From Lentilactobacillus buchneri (GTDB lineage Bacteria; Bacillota; Bacilli; Lactobacillales; Lactobacillaceae), in NCBI RefSeq assembly GCF_018314255.1, contig NZ_CP073066.1, forward strand, positions 744,001 through 808,000: a stretch of DNA of 64,000 nt, read 5' to 3'. Shown here in pieces: positions 53,480 through 61,894 of this stretch. The notes beneath the pieces were generated by a model that ran no database searches, had not been told where the DNA came from, and was given only the letters and a program-made list of their open reading frames with translations. Every line of letters begins with the position of its first letter. The stretch's first letter is position 1. The translations under genes were made by a program, and so were the position numbers.

Positions 53480-54931
53480 CTATTTCAATGTGACGGTGAC
53501 CACACTCTTTGACGGCAAAGCTAATTGCAATTGATGCTCATTCAAACGAGCAGCCTTAAAATCAGCTTCAACCACGTTATCTGGATTTTCAAAGGTATTG
53601 TGAGCATCCAGTGTACCAGCCGTTAGAATCTTGGCTGACGTCACTTCTTTCAAGTCGGCCAAACCAGTGAACTCAACGGTCTGGTTCTCATGGGCATCAT
53701 AGTTACAAATGGAAATCGTTAACTCGCCGTTTTTTCGTGAAGCGGTGTAAGTAACATTTTCAGGCACATCACCAACCCCTTCAACCAATTCAGCATTCAT
53801 GTGCTTTTGATACATATCAAAAACATAATAGGTCGGCGTCTTCAGCATCTGATCACCCTTGGTTAAAATCATGGCTTGTAACACATTGACCATCTGAGCG
53901 ATATTTGCCATATAAACCCGATCCGCGTGCTTTTGAAAAATATTTAAATTAATTGCTGCAACCATTGCGTCGCGAATCGTGTTTTGCTGATGCAGAAATC
54001 CTGGGTTAGTGCCCTTTTCAACGTTGAACCAGGTGCCCCACTCATCAACAATTAAGTTGACCCGTTTATCAGGATCATACCGATCCATGATGGTGGAATG
54101 CTTGGTGATCAATTCATCCATGTGTTTGGCACGGGTCATTGTCGAATCCCATTCAGATTCTGGGAAACCGGTGGCGTCACCTTTGCTTTGACCCCAGGTC
54201 CCCTTCGGCAAAGTGTAATAATGAAGACTAATGCCATCCAAATATTGACCAGCGTACTTCATCACCGTATCCGTCCAGTTATAATCGTCTTCATTTGGAC
54301 CGCAGGCAACTTTGTAAATTGGATGATCCTTGTCATACTGAGGCAAAAACGTTTGGTACTGACGATAAACGTCTGAGTAATATTCAGGACGCATATTGCC
54401 GCCGCCACCCCATGATTCATTACCAATTCCAAAGAATTTAACTTTCCAAGGATCCTTTTGACCATTTTGTCGGCGGAGGTTGGCCATCGGTGATTCACCC
54501 GGCATGGTCATATACTCAACCCACTCAGCCATTTCTTGAACCGTCCCGCTGCCAATATTGGCATTGATATAGGCATCAGCACCTAATTGGTTCAGCAGTT
54601 CAAAATACTCATGAGTCCCAAAGTGGTTATTTTCAGTGACATCACCCCAGTTGGTGTTGACGATCTTTTTACGATCATCCATAGGTCCAATACCGTCCAT
54701 CCAGTGATAGGTGTCAGCAAACAACCCACCTGGCCATCTCAATACAGGAACGTGAATTTTCTTGAGGGCATCCACGACGTCGGTCCGCATACCGTTGACG
54801 TTTGCAACATCAGAATTTTTGCCAACATAGAGACTGCCATAGATCCCATTTCCTAAATGCTCAGAAAATTGGCCATAAATATATTTGCTGATTTGTGGAC
54901 CAGACTTCTGAGGTAGAAGTTCAATTGTCAT
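53480..54931 (-). CDS. abfA: GH51 alpha-L-arabinofuranosidase, short form
   Basis: A 483-residue intracellular GH51 enzyme. Early motif ISKYIYGQFSEHLGNGIYGSLY, VLRWPGGLFADTYHW near 65-80, acid/base Glu in FGIGNESWGGGG near 171, nucleophile Glu in LIVDEWGTWF near 297, and the C-terminal beta-sandwich. It hydrolyses alpha-1,2/1,3/1,5-linked arabinofuranose from oligosaccharides. Start at ATG 54931 with AAAGG upstream; a TTG nine bases earlier is less likely. First gene of the five-gene cluster, with a promoter, cre box and palindromic operators in front. Confidence 0.92.
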   Translation of the reverse strand: MTIELLPQKSGPQISKYIYGQFSEHLGNGIYGSLYVGKNSDVANVNGMRTDVVDALKKIHVPVLRWPGGLFADTYHWMDGIGPMDDRKKIVNTNWGDVTENNHFGTHEYFELLNQLGADAYINANIGSGTVQEMAEWVEYMTMPGESPMANLRRQNGQKDPWKVKFFGIGNESWGGGGNMRPEYYSDVYRQYQTFLPQYDKDHPIYKVACGPNEDDYNWTDTVMKYAGQYLDGISLHYYTLPKGTWGQSKGDATGFPESEWDSTMTRAKHMDELITKHSTIMDRYDPDKRVNLIVDEWGTWFNVEKGTNPGFLHQQNTIRDAMVAAINLNIFQKHADRVYMANIAQMVNVLQAMILTKGDQMLKTPTYYVFDMYQKHMNAELVEGVGDVPENVTYTASRKNGELTISICNYDAHENQTVEFTGLADLKEVTSAKILTAGTLDAHNTFENPDNVVEADFKAARLNEHQLQLALPSKSVVTVTLK

Positions 54932-54963
54932 ATTGTTCAACCTTTCATGATTTGCTACTTCTT

Positions 54964-54981
54964 ATTAACATAAATGTTAAT
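54964..54981. promoter_or_regulatory. Palindromic operator in front of the arabinoside operon
   Basis: ATTAACATAAATGTTAAT, perfect 8-bp arms around AA, between promoter and abfA start. A related half-site set, ATATAAATGTTAACA, lies at 55152-55166 just ahead of the divergent regulator start, and TTGTTAATGTTTACC at about 54999-55013. These are good candidates for sites of the ArsR-type regulator. Confidence 0.6.
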
Positions 54982-55032
54982 ATTCAAGTGGTGGAAATTG
55001 TTAATGTTTACCGGTAAAAGTTTTAACGCTTT

Positions 55033-55061
55033 AATATAGCGCTTACAAATCCCAATGTAAA
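55033..55061 (-). promoter_or_regulatory. Arabinoside operon promoter with cre-like box on the -10
   Basis: Minus strand: TTTACA (complement of 55056-55061), 17-bp spacer, TATATT (complement of 55033-55038). TTGTAAGCGCTATATT (55033-55048) overlaps the -10 and matches the cre consensus except at two positions at its 3' side. Repression by CcpA plus control by the local regulator is inferred. Confidence 0.6.
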
Positions 55062-55079
55062 CAAGTTTTTACTAAAATG

Positions 55080-55107
55080 TTGAATATTTTTTCCTATTTA
55101 GTATAAT
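55080..55107 (+). promoter_or_regulatory. Promoter of the ArsR-type regulator
   Basis: TTGAAT (55080-55085), 16-bp spacer, TATAAT (55102-55107), 79 bases before the regulator start. Confidence 0.55.
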
Positions 55108-55186
55108 GATTAAGAACGAGTTGCTAAGGAGCTTCATTGAGCTTAAGATAGTAATATAAATGTTAACAAGAATTAGAGGTAATCAT

Positions 55187-56083
55187 ATGGACCTTGATAT
55201 TTCAAATAAGTCGCTGCCCATTTTTGCTGCTTTGGACAGTCAGGTCAGAATCAAAATCATCCGTTTACTTTCAGAAAAAAAGATGAACGTCTCACAAATT
55301 TCTAAGGCAATTCGCTTGAGCAGCCCAATTACCCTCATGCACTTGAAGAAGCTGGAAGACGCCCACATCATCAAGACGCAAAAGAAGGGCAACCAACGGA
55401 TTTGCAGTCTCCAGATCGATACAATCAACGTCAGCTTTCCGCAACAACTCTATATTCCTTATGAGAATTGGGATATTGAGCTGCCAATTGGGCAATTCAC
55501 CAATTTTGATGTTCAGCCCTCTTGTGGCTTGGCGGGTCAAAAGGGCTTCATCGGCAAAGTCGATAACCCCAGTTATTTCATGGACCCCAAACGTTATGAA
55601 GCTGGGATGCTTTGGTTTGCCAAGGGATACGTTGAGTACCAGGTGCCAAACTACTTGAAGCCTGACCAGGAACTGGAAATGATCGAGTTGTCGATGGAGT
55701 TAAGCTCTGAATTTCCATTTTCAAACAACCGCTGGCCGTCTGATATTACCATTAGTCTGGATGGCAAAGAGATTGGCACGTGGACCAGTCCCGGTGACTT
55801 CTCTGATATTCGTGGGCGCTACACGCCGGATTGGGTGTATAACGACATGAATCAATATGGCATGCTCAAGTCCCTGCGTGTTTCCAAACACGGCTCGTTT
55901 ATCGACGGCCAGCATTCTGCGGATACGACGATTAATGAATTAGACACCACCAAGAATTCGTGGACGCTGCGGATTGGGGTTAAAGATAACGCCAAGCATG
56001 CTGGTGGTTGTACTATTTTTGGCAATCAATTTGGGAATCATGATCAGGGGATTAAGGGTCGGTTTTATTTTAGTGAAAATTGA
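55187..56083 (+). CDS. ArsR-type regulator with large C-terminal sensor-like domain
   Basis: A 298-residue protein. The N-terminal 75 residues are an ArsR-like winged helix (LPIFAALDSQVRIKIIRLL, MNVSQISKAIRLSSPITLMHLKKLEDAHII) without the metal-binding ELCVC motif. The remaining 220 residues are predicted beta-rich (FPFSNNRWPSDITISLDGKEIGTWTSPGDF, SDIRGRYTPDWVYND, WTLRIGVKDNAKHAGG) and may bind a carbohydrate. AGAGGT before ATG 55187 sets the start. Divergent from the GH51/MFS/GH51/GH27/GH127 cluster with shared palindromes, so it is likely the arabinoside-responsive regulator, an unusual role for an ArsR fold. Confidence 0.8.
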   Translation: MDLDISNKSLPIFAALDSQVRIKIIRLLSEKKMNVSQISKAIRLSSPITLMHLKKLEDAHIIKTQKKGNQRICSLQIDTINVSFPQQLYIPYENWDIELPIGQFTNFDVQPSCGLAGQKGFIGKVDNPSYFMDPKRYEAGMLWFAKGYVEYQVPNYLKPDQELEMIELSMELSSEFPFSNNRWPSDITISLDGKEIGTWTSPGDFSDIRGRYTPDWVYNDMNQYGMLKSLRVSKHGSFIDGQHSADTTINELDTTKNSWTLRIGVKDNAKHAGGCTIFGNQFGNHDQGIKGRFYFSEN

Positions 56084-56134
56084 CGATGATCGTTATCACA
56101 GCTTTTTTCAATTCTCTGAATTTGTTTTGAGGAC

Positions 56135-56220
56135 GGCGACTGACCCCCAGATCCCTCCGCTTAAAAAAGTAATCGGGTGCAATGCGCAAAGTACGCGCAT
56201 TACACCCGATTACTTCCTTA
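56135..56220. repeat. Palindromic element unit 1, left part (interrupted by IS block)
   Basis: GGCGACTGACCCCC outer arm followed by the complete inner stem (AAGTAATCGGGTG... / ...CACCCGATTACTT). The sequence stops at TTA 56218-56220 where the IS block begins; its missing right arm (ATGCTCGGGATCTCCCGGGGG) resumes at 58695. Confidence 0.75.
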
Positions 56221-57076
56221 GAAGCTGTCCAAGATCTATGATTTTTGATATACTTCTATGTAAAAAGCGAGTTTAAGCTATGAAAAATTATCCCAGCAAT
56301 ATTACTCGGCAACAATTTGAATTAATTCGACCAGCTTTAGAAAATTTTCGTAAGCGAACTAAGCCTCGAAAATATGACCTCTACGAGGTCTTCTGTGCGG
56401 TCCTATATGTCTTGAAAACCGGTTGCCAATGGCGTCAAGTCCCCGGTGATTTCCCAGAATGGCGGTCAGTTTACAACTATTACAAAATTTGGTCAACTAA
56501 AGCTGAGCCTACGGCTGATTCTTTATTGGAACAAGTTTTAAAAAAATTGTCATTGCTCGGCGAACTTACCAAGGACGTTCAGCTTTAACTTCCTTTATTA
56601 TCGTTGACGCTCAGAGCGTCAAAAACACCGCTACTGCTGAAAACAAAGGTTACGACGCTGGTAAGAAAATCTCGGGGATTAAGCGCCATCTGGCAGTTGA
56701 TATCAATGGCTTTCCGCAGGCCATTCATATGACGCGAGCGAACGTCTCTGATCGAGACGGGGCCAGTGCCATGATCGCTTTACATGCCATGCATTTACGC
56801 CAGGTTCAAAATGTCTTAGTTGATGGTGGTTATTCAGGCGTTAATTTTCAGCTCGATGTAGCCAGTAATTTAAACGCAACCGTGCAGGTTGCGAAGCGCA
56901 ATGAGTTGCATCGATTCGAAGTCATGCCCCAACGTTGGGTAGTCGAACGATCTTTTAGTTGGCTAGAGAATTGTCGGCGACTTTGGAAAAATTGTGAGCG
57001 TCAATTAACCACCAGTCTGCAAATGGTCGTTTTAGCGTTTTTAGCACTATTACTTAAGAGATTTTAGACAGCTTCT
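56221..57076 (+). mobile_element. IS5-family insertion sequence, complete, 856 bp
   Basis: Terminal inverted repeats GAAGCTGTCCAAGATC and (complement of right end) GAAGCTGTCTAAAATC, flanked by TTA on both sides (56218-56220 and 57077-57079), as for IS427-group elements. It contains one transposase split by a -1 frameshift. It landed inside palindromic unit 1. Its right flank is a truncated ISL3 element, not the rest of the palindrome, so rearrangement followed insertion. Confidence 0.85.
56280..57067 (+). CDS. IS5-family transposase, -1 programmed frameshift
   Basis: ORF A (56280-56588, 102 residues) carries the DUF4096-type N-terminus (RPALENFRKRTKPRKYDLYEVFCAVLYVL). At the heptamer A AAA AAA (56541-56547) a -1 shift joins it to ORF B, which reads IVIARRTYQGRSALTSF, IIVDAQSVKNTATAENKG (first catalytic Asp), VLVDGGYSG (second Asp) and ERSFSWLENCRRL (Glu), ending at 57067. 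Fused length about 262 residues, normal for the group. Both the slippery run and intact DDE residues suggest an active element. A truncated second copy is at 58460-58691. Confidence 0.85.
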
Positions 57077-57079
57077 TAG

Positions 57080-58458
57080 AAAGCTTAAGCGATGAGCTGG
57101 TAGACCCGGACGAACATATTTGCTTGGTTGGCGAATCCATAACAGGTCCGTTTGAGTTCTTTGATCTTACGGTTGACGCCTTCAATAGGGCCGTTGGAGT
57201 ATGGCGACTTAGCGGCGTTGATGATCCATGGGAGATTCTTGCGCAAGGTGGCGATGGCAGTGTCCATGACCGAACCTGTTGGCTGATATTCGGTGATTAA
57301 TCTCTTGAGGACACGAGGATGACCATCCATCAAGGCTTCGTGGACGGCAAGGTAAGTCTCATAGGCAGTTTTGAATATTGGCGATACCGCAGTACCAAGA
57401 TCGATGGCATTCTGTTGGGGCGAGTATTCATTGAGGCCGAACAAATAGCGAGACTTCTTGGCGTCGGGATGAGCCAAATGGAATAGCCGCCAAAGCGACT
57501 TCAACACCTTGTATTCGCGAGACTTCCCATCTAATTGTTTGAGCGTTGTGACGCGAATCTGATCCATTGCGCGTCCGATCATTTGCACGATGTGGAAGCG
57601 GTCGATGATAATCTCAGCGTTGGGGAAAAGCTCGTGAACGATGAGCTGATAGGCGGCATTCATGTCCATGACCACACGCTTAACAGCCGCGCGTTGCGCG
57701 ACATTATATTGATTGATGAAGAACTCCTTGATGTCCTTATTGAGCCGTCCCCCAAGTACTTTGACGGCCTTGTGGGTATCGGCGTCTATACAAATGAAAG
57801 ACATCGCCGACTTAGTCGAACGGAACTCATCAAAGCACAGATTCTCTGGGAGCTTACGACTGGCGTGAGGATGGATATTGTCGTCAAGTGCCCTTTGAAC
57901 GGAGTTCGTGGAGATTCCCAGAAGTAGCGCAATGGTTTTTACTGTGAGCGACTTACTGGCAAGTTTTAAGGCGTCTATTGCCAGTTTGTTTCCAATTGAA
58001 TGGTTCGCTTTGACAACGGGTGTCGTCGCCGTGCAAGTTGTATGACAATTCAAACAGCGCCACCGTTGTTTGTTTAGTTCAAGAACTACAGGTTGATCTG
58101 ACGGACCCTCAACGTGGATGTGGGTGAGCTTGTGTCCGTTCTTGTGAAGATCAGGGAAACTGCACTGTGGGCAGTGCGTGAGCGTGTACGTGAGTTCGGC
58201 GCGGATCACTAGGTATTTCTTGCGACCAGCCCCCTTGCCGTGGAAGTCTTCGCGAACGTCTTGAATATTAATATTTGTATCTGTAATTCCAAGCAATTTG
58301 CGTGTACTATCTAATTGAGACATCTATTCCTACCTCGTTTATCTTTTGGTTTGGTCGCTTAAAGCATAACACTGGAGGGAGTAGGTGTTTTTTGTTATCT
58401 AAAAAGGCCTAAAACTTCCGGCGTTGACGAACTCTTCAACACCAAAAATTTTAGACCC
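57080..58458 (-). mobile_element. ISL3-family element, truncated at its 3' end
   Basis: Spans the ISL3 transposase and its upstream end, which begins GGGTCTAAAATTTTTGGTG on the minus strand exactly where a second IS5 copy is interrupted (58459). The opposite end directly abuts the complete IS5 (57079), and no matching inverted repeat remains there, so it is probably immobile on its own. Confidence 0.7.
57085..58323 (-). CDS. ISL3-family transposase
   Basis: A 412-residue transposase with the N-terminal zinc-ribbon ([15 protein letters not shown] ... RCLNCHTTC, residues about 52-92), an HTH ([23 protein letters not shown]), and the DDE domain ([65 protein letters not shown]). The protein ends soon after the final Glu region, and IS5 sequence starts nine bases after the stop, so the right terminal repeat of this element is gone. 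RBS AACGAGGTAGG in front of the ATG. Confidence 0.87.
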   Translation of the reverse strand: MSQLDSTRKLLGITDTNINIQDVREDFHGKGAGRKKYLVIRAELTYTLTHCPQCSFPDLHKNGHKLTHIHVEGPSDQPVVLELNKQRWRCLNCHTTCTATTPVVKANHSIGNKLAIDALKLASKSLTVKTIALLLGISTNSVQRALDDNIHPHASRKLPENLCFDEFRSTKSAMSFICIDADTHKAVKVLGGRLNKDIKEFFINQYNVAQRAAVKRVVMDMNAAYQLIVHELFPNAEIIIDRFHIVQMIGRAMDQIRVTTLKQLDGKSREYKVLKSLWRLFHLAHPDAKKSRYLFGLNEYSPQQNAIDLGTAVSPIFKTAYETYLAVHEALMDGHPRVLKRLITEYQPTGSVMDTAIATLRKNLPWIINAAKSPYSNGPIEGVNRKIKELKRTCYGFANQANMFVRVYQLIA

Positions 58459-58691
58459 GAAATCACCGGGGACTTGACGCCATTGGCAACCGGTTTTCAA
58501 GACATATAGGACCGCACAGAAGACCTCGTAGAGGTCATATTTTCGAGGCTTAGTTCGCTTACGAAAATTTTCTAAAGCTGGTCGAATTAATTCAAATTGT
58601 TGCCGAGTAATATTGCTGGGATAATTTTTCATAGCTTAAACTCGCTTTTTACATAGAAGTATATCAAAAATCATAGATCTTGGACAGCTTC
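58459..58691 (-). pseudogene. 5' fragment of a second IS5-family element
   Basis: Minus-strand copy of the first about 233 bp of the IS5 at 56221-57076, including terminal repeat GAAGCTGTCCAAGATC and the transposase start (58632) through QWRQVPGDF, where ISL3 sequence takes over. It is followed by TTA (58692-58694) and the right arm of palindromic unit 1. The 3' part is missing. Confidence 0.8.
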
Positions 58692-59017
58692 TTAATGCTC
58701 GGGATCTCCCGGGGGTGCTGTTATTTTCTTTGGGTGTCCCTGTTATTTTGAGGACGGCGACTAAGCCCAGTTCCCTCCGCTTAAAAAAGATATGGGGTGC
58801 AATGCGCAAAGAACGCGCATTACACCCCATATCTTCCTTAATGCTCAGGAACTCCCGGGGGTGCTGTTATTTTCTTTGGTTGTCCCTGCTATTTTGAGGA
58901 CGGCGACTGACCCCCAGATCCCTCCGCTTAAAAAAGTAATCGGGTGCAATGCGCAAAGTACGCGCATTACACCCGATTACTTCCTTAATGCTCGGGATCT
59001 CCCGGGGGTCAGTCGCC
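58692..59017. repeat. Tandem array of large palindromic elements (end of unit 1, units 2 and 3)
   Basis: Unit period is about 146 bp, each with a hairpin of about 110-116 bp and the spacer TGCTGTTATTTTCTTTGG. Unit 3 (58902-59017) has outer arms GGCGACTGACCCCC / GGGGGTCAGTCGCC, middle arms AGATCCC / GGGATCT and inner arms AAGTAATCGGGTG / CACCCGATTACTT. Unit 2 (about 58756-58865) has changed but still complementary arms: AGTTCC / GGAACT and GATATGGGGTG / CACCCCATATC. On the minus strand the inner stem is followed by six T residues, so it could terminate the gene at 59009. Confidence 0.8.
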
Positions 59018-59644
59018 CACTACATGCATAAACGACTTATCCGGAATTCTAATTAAACTAAATCGATCGGCCTGCCGGCCAGCATGGAGTCCAATTCCAT
59101 TGAAGAAATTCTTCTTATACGTCGTCGTGACCGTTGCCACCCACGCGTGCTGGTAACGCGTATCAAGGTGATCCAGGTATTCCTTATTCCACTTGTAAGT
59201 TTCTGCTTGGACATTCAGATTACTCTTGCCATACACCACCGTGGCATTCGTGCTGTTCACCAAGTATTTACCGCCATTGACATAATACGTATAGTTTTGA
59301 ATTGGCTTTCGACCATTGTCATTTCTAACCGTCACGTAGTCCGATTGATCGGAGCGATAACGGATGATCAGTGGTTTATAGGCATAACTGGTGGTTGTCC
59401 GGTTCGTGTCCAATTTTTTGACATCTTGGAAAAAGGTCGTGTACGACATCCCCCACAAAAACAGCAGGAAAATTGCCACTTCACTACACGAAATCCAAAA
59501 GTTACGCCACGTAAAGCTCTTTTTTTCAGTCACGATCAAGCGAAGCCGACGCGCCCGCATATCGTGAATAATATAAGCAAAGTAACAGATGAGAAGCAGC
59601 CAAAGGGCCATCCCAACTAAATTCCAGGCGGATTTCATAATCAT
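59009..59644 (-). CDS. Small membrane-anchored protein (LVIS_2131-like), unknown function
   Basis: A 211-residue protein with two N-terminal transmembrane helices (VGMALWLLLICYFAYII; EVAIFLLFLWGMSYTTFF) and an outside beta-rich domain of about 130 residues (PLIIRYRSDQSDYVTVRNDNGRKP ... ATVTTTYKKNFFNGIGLHAG). It resembles a Lactobacillaceae-restricted family I know as LVIS_2131; function unknown. Its stop codon TGA lies inside the outer arm of palindromic unit 3 (GTGGGCGACTGA), so the repeat supplies the C-terminal residues GD and the stop. RBS AAGGGG. Confidence 0.7.
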   Translation of the reverse strand: MIMKSAWNLVGMALWLLLICYFAYIIHDMRARRLRLIVTEKKSFTWRNFWISCSEVAIFLLFLWGMSYTTFFQDVKKLDTNRTTTSYAYKPLIIRYRSDQSDYVTVRNDNGRKPIQNYTYYVNGGKYLVNSTNATVVYGKSNLNVQAETYKWNKEYLDHLDTRYQHAWVATVTTTYKKNFFNGIGLHAGRQADRFSLIRIPDKSFMHVVGD

Positions 59645-59831
59645 TCCCCTTTTTCTTCTTAATTAATTTAAGTTTACACTAGTTTATTGGTGAGTGCGAG
59701 TATGAGCAAAGATAAGTTGAATACCATTCTATTGCCCAGCCAGCGATGCTTTGTCATAATTTCCATTCAAAATCGTGTTATATTTAACTTGTATGCGATT
59801 CCATCAAAACTAATCAATGAGGTGACTAATC

Positions 59832-60767
59832 ATGTGCACCAGCTTAACCCTAGAAACACTTAATCAACATGTCCTCCTGGCACGGACCATGGACTTCCCC
59901 GTCAAAGCGGCTTGGAAACCGGTCCTGATTAACCAGCCAAATTATGTAACCGCTTTATCGGGAACCCGCCCGATCAAATATCCTTACATTGGTGGCGGCC
60001 GCACTGAAGAAAATGACAACATCTTGGTTGCAGACGGCGTCAACACCCAAGGCCTGAGCTGTGCCGAGTTGATGTTTCCCCTGAAAGCCCATTATTTGGA
60101 CAATGAAGTGGATGACAAGCTCAATTTGACCCCTCAGGATTTCTTACCCTGGGTGCTGGGCGAACACGCTTCACTCGAAGAAGTCAAAGCAGACTTGAAG
60201 AACATCGCCCTGATTGGCAAATACTGGATGGCCGGCAAAGAGGTCTTTTCATTTCACTGGATTCTGACTGACAAATCAGGTCAGACACTGATCCTGGAGC
60301 CAACGGTTGACGGCCTGGAAGTCATTGAGGACTCAATCGGCGTCATGACCAACTCGCCCACTTATCCGGAACATATGGCCCGACTGGAAAAGAAGCTGAA
60401 AGTGACCAATCAACAGTCCCTGGCCGCAAAAGCACAACAAATCATCATGAGCCAAGACCTGCCCAAAGCAACCAACACCCCAACCACCAGATTTCTGGTA
60501 GCTGCAGTGAACAAACTCGGCACCCAGCCCAGCCGGACCCAGTACGAAGCCAGAAATCGCCTGTTCAACGTTTTAGATGAAGTGGCAATTCCCTACAAGC
60601 CGTCAATGGACGACCATCCCAATTTCAACTATACCCATTATATTTCTGTGTTGGATTCAACCGACCAGACTTATTACTTTAGGTATCACGATTCCAGACA
60701 GCTGTTGTCCTTCTCGTTAGCTGACCTGGTCGAGGAATATCCCAACACCAGCCGCTTCTTAGCTTAA
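59832..60767 (+). CDS. Choloylglycine hydrolase family amidase
   Basis: A 311-residue Ntn-hydrolase of the conjugated bile acid hydrolase / penicillin V acylase family. Catalytic Cys2 follows the initiator Met (MCTSLTLETL), with Arg18 and Asp21 in LLARTMDF, Asn in ADGVNTQGLSCAELMF, Asn in GVMTNSPTYPEH near 173 and a C-terminal Arg region (TTRFLVAAV). Substrate may be a bile salt, penicillin V or an N-acyl amide; the region after Asp21 (PVKAAWKPVLI) differs from typical bile salt hydrolases. Tail overlaps the convergent HAD gene by nine bases. Confidence 0.85.
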   Translation: MCTSLTLETLNQHVLLARTMDFPVKAAWKPVLINQPNYVTALSGTRPIKYPYIGGGRTEENDNILVADGVNTQGLSCAELMFPLKAHYLDNEVDDKLNLTPQDFLPWVLGEHASLEEVKADLKNIALIGKYWMAGKEVFSFHWILTDKSGQTLILEPTVDGLEVIEDSIGVMTNSPTYPEHMARLEKKLKVTNQQSLAAKAQQIIMSQDLPKATNTPTTRFLVAAVNKLGTQPSRTQYEARNRLFNVLDEVAIPYKPSMDDHPNFNYTHYISVLDSTDQTYYFRYHDSRQLLSFSLADLVEEYPNTSRFLA

Positions 60768-61565
60768 GTAGTCAGCGATTTTTCGTTGGACACCCTGCTC
60801 ATTATTGGAATAAGCCGTTACCTGCTCAACTTTTTGAAGCAAATCGGCAGCAGAATTCTTCATGGCGTATCCCTCACCGGCAGCGTTGACCATTTCAAAA
60901 TCATTGCCGTTATCTCCGAATGCTGCAACATCGTCCAAGGTCAATCCCCAACTTTGCAGGAGCATTTCAATTCCGGTTAGTTTGTCGGTACCGTCAACCA
61001 TGACGTCCAAGCCGTTCATCCCAGAAGAAATGGCGTTTAACTGGCCGCTGAATTTGTGATTGAATTCATCCTGCCGCTTGAGCACGCCGCCTTCTTCCCA
61101 AGTGATGTCGAGCTTATAAATTGAGTCGAAGACCAGCCGCAAATCAGCCATCGACTGCATATTTTCGTAGAAATATTTGGAAGCCTGGAAGCGATCGGAA
61201 TTCTCGGGTAGGTTGCAGTACGTGCCGTTTCGACCGACTAGGATCACTTCGGCGCCGGCAAAACTGGGTTCACTTAAAATCCAATCCAGGGCTTTCTTCA
61301 AGACTAAATGGTCAATGATCTCTTCGTGGATGATCACCCCTCGTTCGTCGATGACTAATGCACCGTTGTTACAAACGTATGAGATCGGGCCGTGGACATT
61401 TTTGAACAGTCCCAACAGATGCTGGTATTGGTTACTGCTGGCGGAGATGAAGTGCATCCCCTTATCCCCCAATTGATCCAATTGCTGTTGGAACTGTTGC
61501 TCATCAAAAGTTCCCTGATCATTCAAAAATGTTCCGTCCATGTCGCTTGCAATCACTTTCACCAC
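60759..61565 (-). CDS. HAD-family (Cof-type) hydrolase
   Basis: A 268-residue haloacid dehalogenase phosphatase with motif I SDMDGTFL at residues 7-14 (nucleophile and acid Asp), motif II Ser in FISASSNQ near 52, Lys in motif III near 200 and motif IV GDNGNDFEMVNAAG near 219. The large C2B cap is characteristic of Cof/YkrA phosphatases that act on sugar phosphates or flavin-related compounds. GGAGG selects GTG 61565 (or the next GTG) rather than the upstream ATG at 61583. Confidence 0.85.
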   Translation of the reverse strand: MVKVIASDMDGTFLNDQGTFDEQQFQQQLDQLGDKGMHFISASSNQYQHLLGLFKNVHGPISYVCNNGALVIDERGVIIHEEIIDHLVLKKALDWILSEPSFAGAEVILVGRNGTYCNLPENSDRFQASKYFYENMQSMADLRLVFDSIYKLDITWEEGGVLKRQDEFNHKFSGQLNAISSGMNGLDVMVDGTDKLTGIEMLLQSWGLTLDDVAAFGDNGNDFEMVNAAGEGYAMKNSAADLLQKVEQVTAYSNNEQGVQRKIADYLS

Positions 61566-61676
61566 AATGACTCCTCCATTCAAATTTCGATAATTGGTTA
61601 TACTCTCATTTTAAGGGATTAGTTTGGTTTGTAAATTATTTTTATATCTTGTATACTGAATTTGATCATACAACTA

Positions 61677-61760
61677 TCTGGGGTGCCTTATTGGCTGAGA
61701 AAAACCCATCGAACCTGATCTGGACAATTCCAGCGAAGGGAGCATGCTCCGTTGTATTTA
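61677..61760 (+). ncRNA. TPP riboswitch (THI element)
   Basis: Contains the conserved blocks GGGGTGCC, GGCTGAGA, ACCC, GAACCTGATCTGG and AATTCCAGCGAAGGGA in order. It precedes ykoE, consistent with repression of thiamine/HMP uptake by TPP. Confidence 0.93.
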
Positions 61761-61790
61761 GATGGATAAATTGCAATTAGATGAATTTCT

Positions 61791-61834
61791 GAGGCCAGGG
61801 CAAAACGACCAGTTTTGTGCCTGGCCTCTTTGTG
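61791..61834 (+). terminator. Expression-platform terminator of the TPP riboswitch
   Basis: GAGGCCAGGG...CAAAAC and GTTTTG...CCTGGCCTC pair strongly, followed by TTTGTG. Located between the aptamer and ykoE, so TPP binding probably favours this hairpin. Confidence 0.7.
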
Positions 61835-61894
61835 TGCTCAGCAATTGGACTTTCAGTGACTTATTTGATCAAAATCATATTTGGAGGTCTTGTT

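Noticed and set aside
58692..59017. Possible CRISPR array
   Set aside because: Repeats are about 146 bp with long palindromes and near-identical spacers; no cas genes nearby.
59084..59620. 178-residue plus-strand open frame
   Set aside because: Antisense to the membrane protein gene at 59009-59644, which has transmembrane helices, an RBS and family resemblance.
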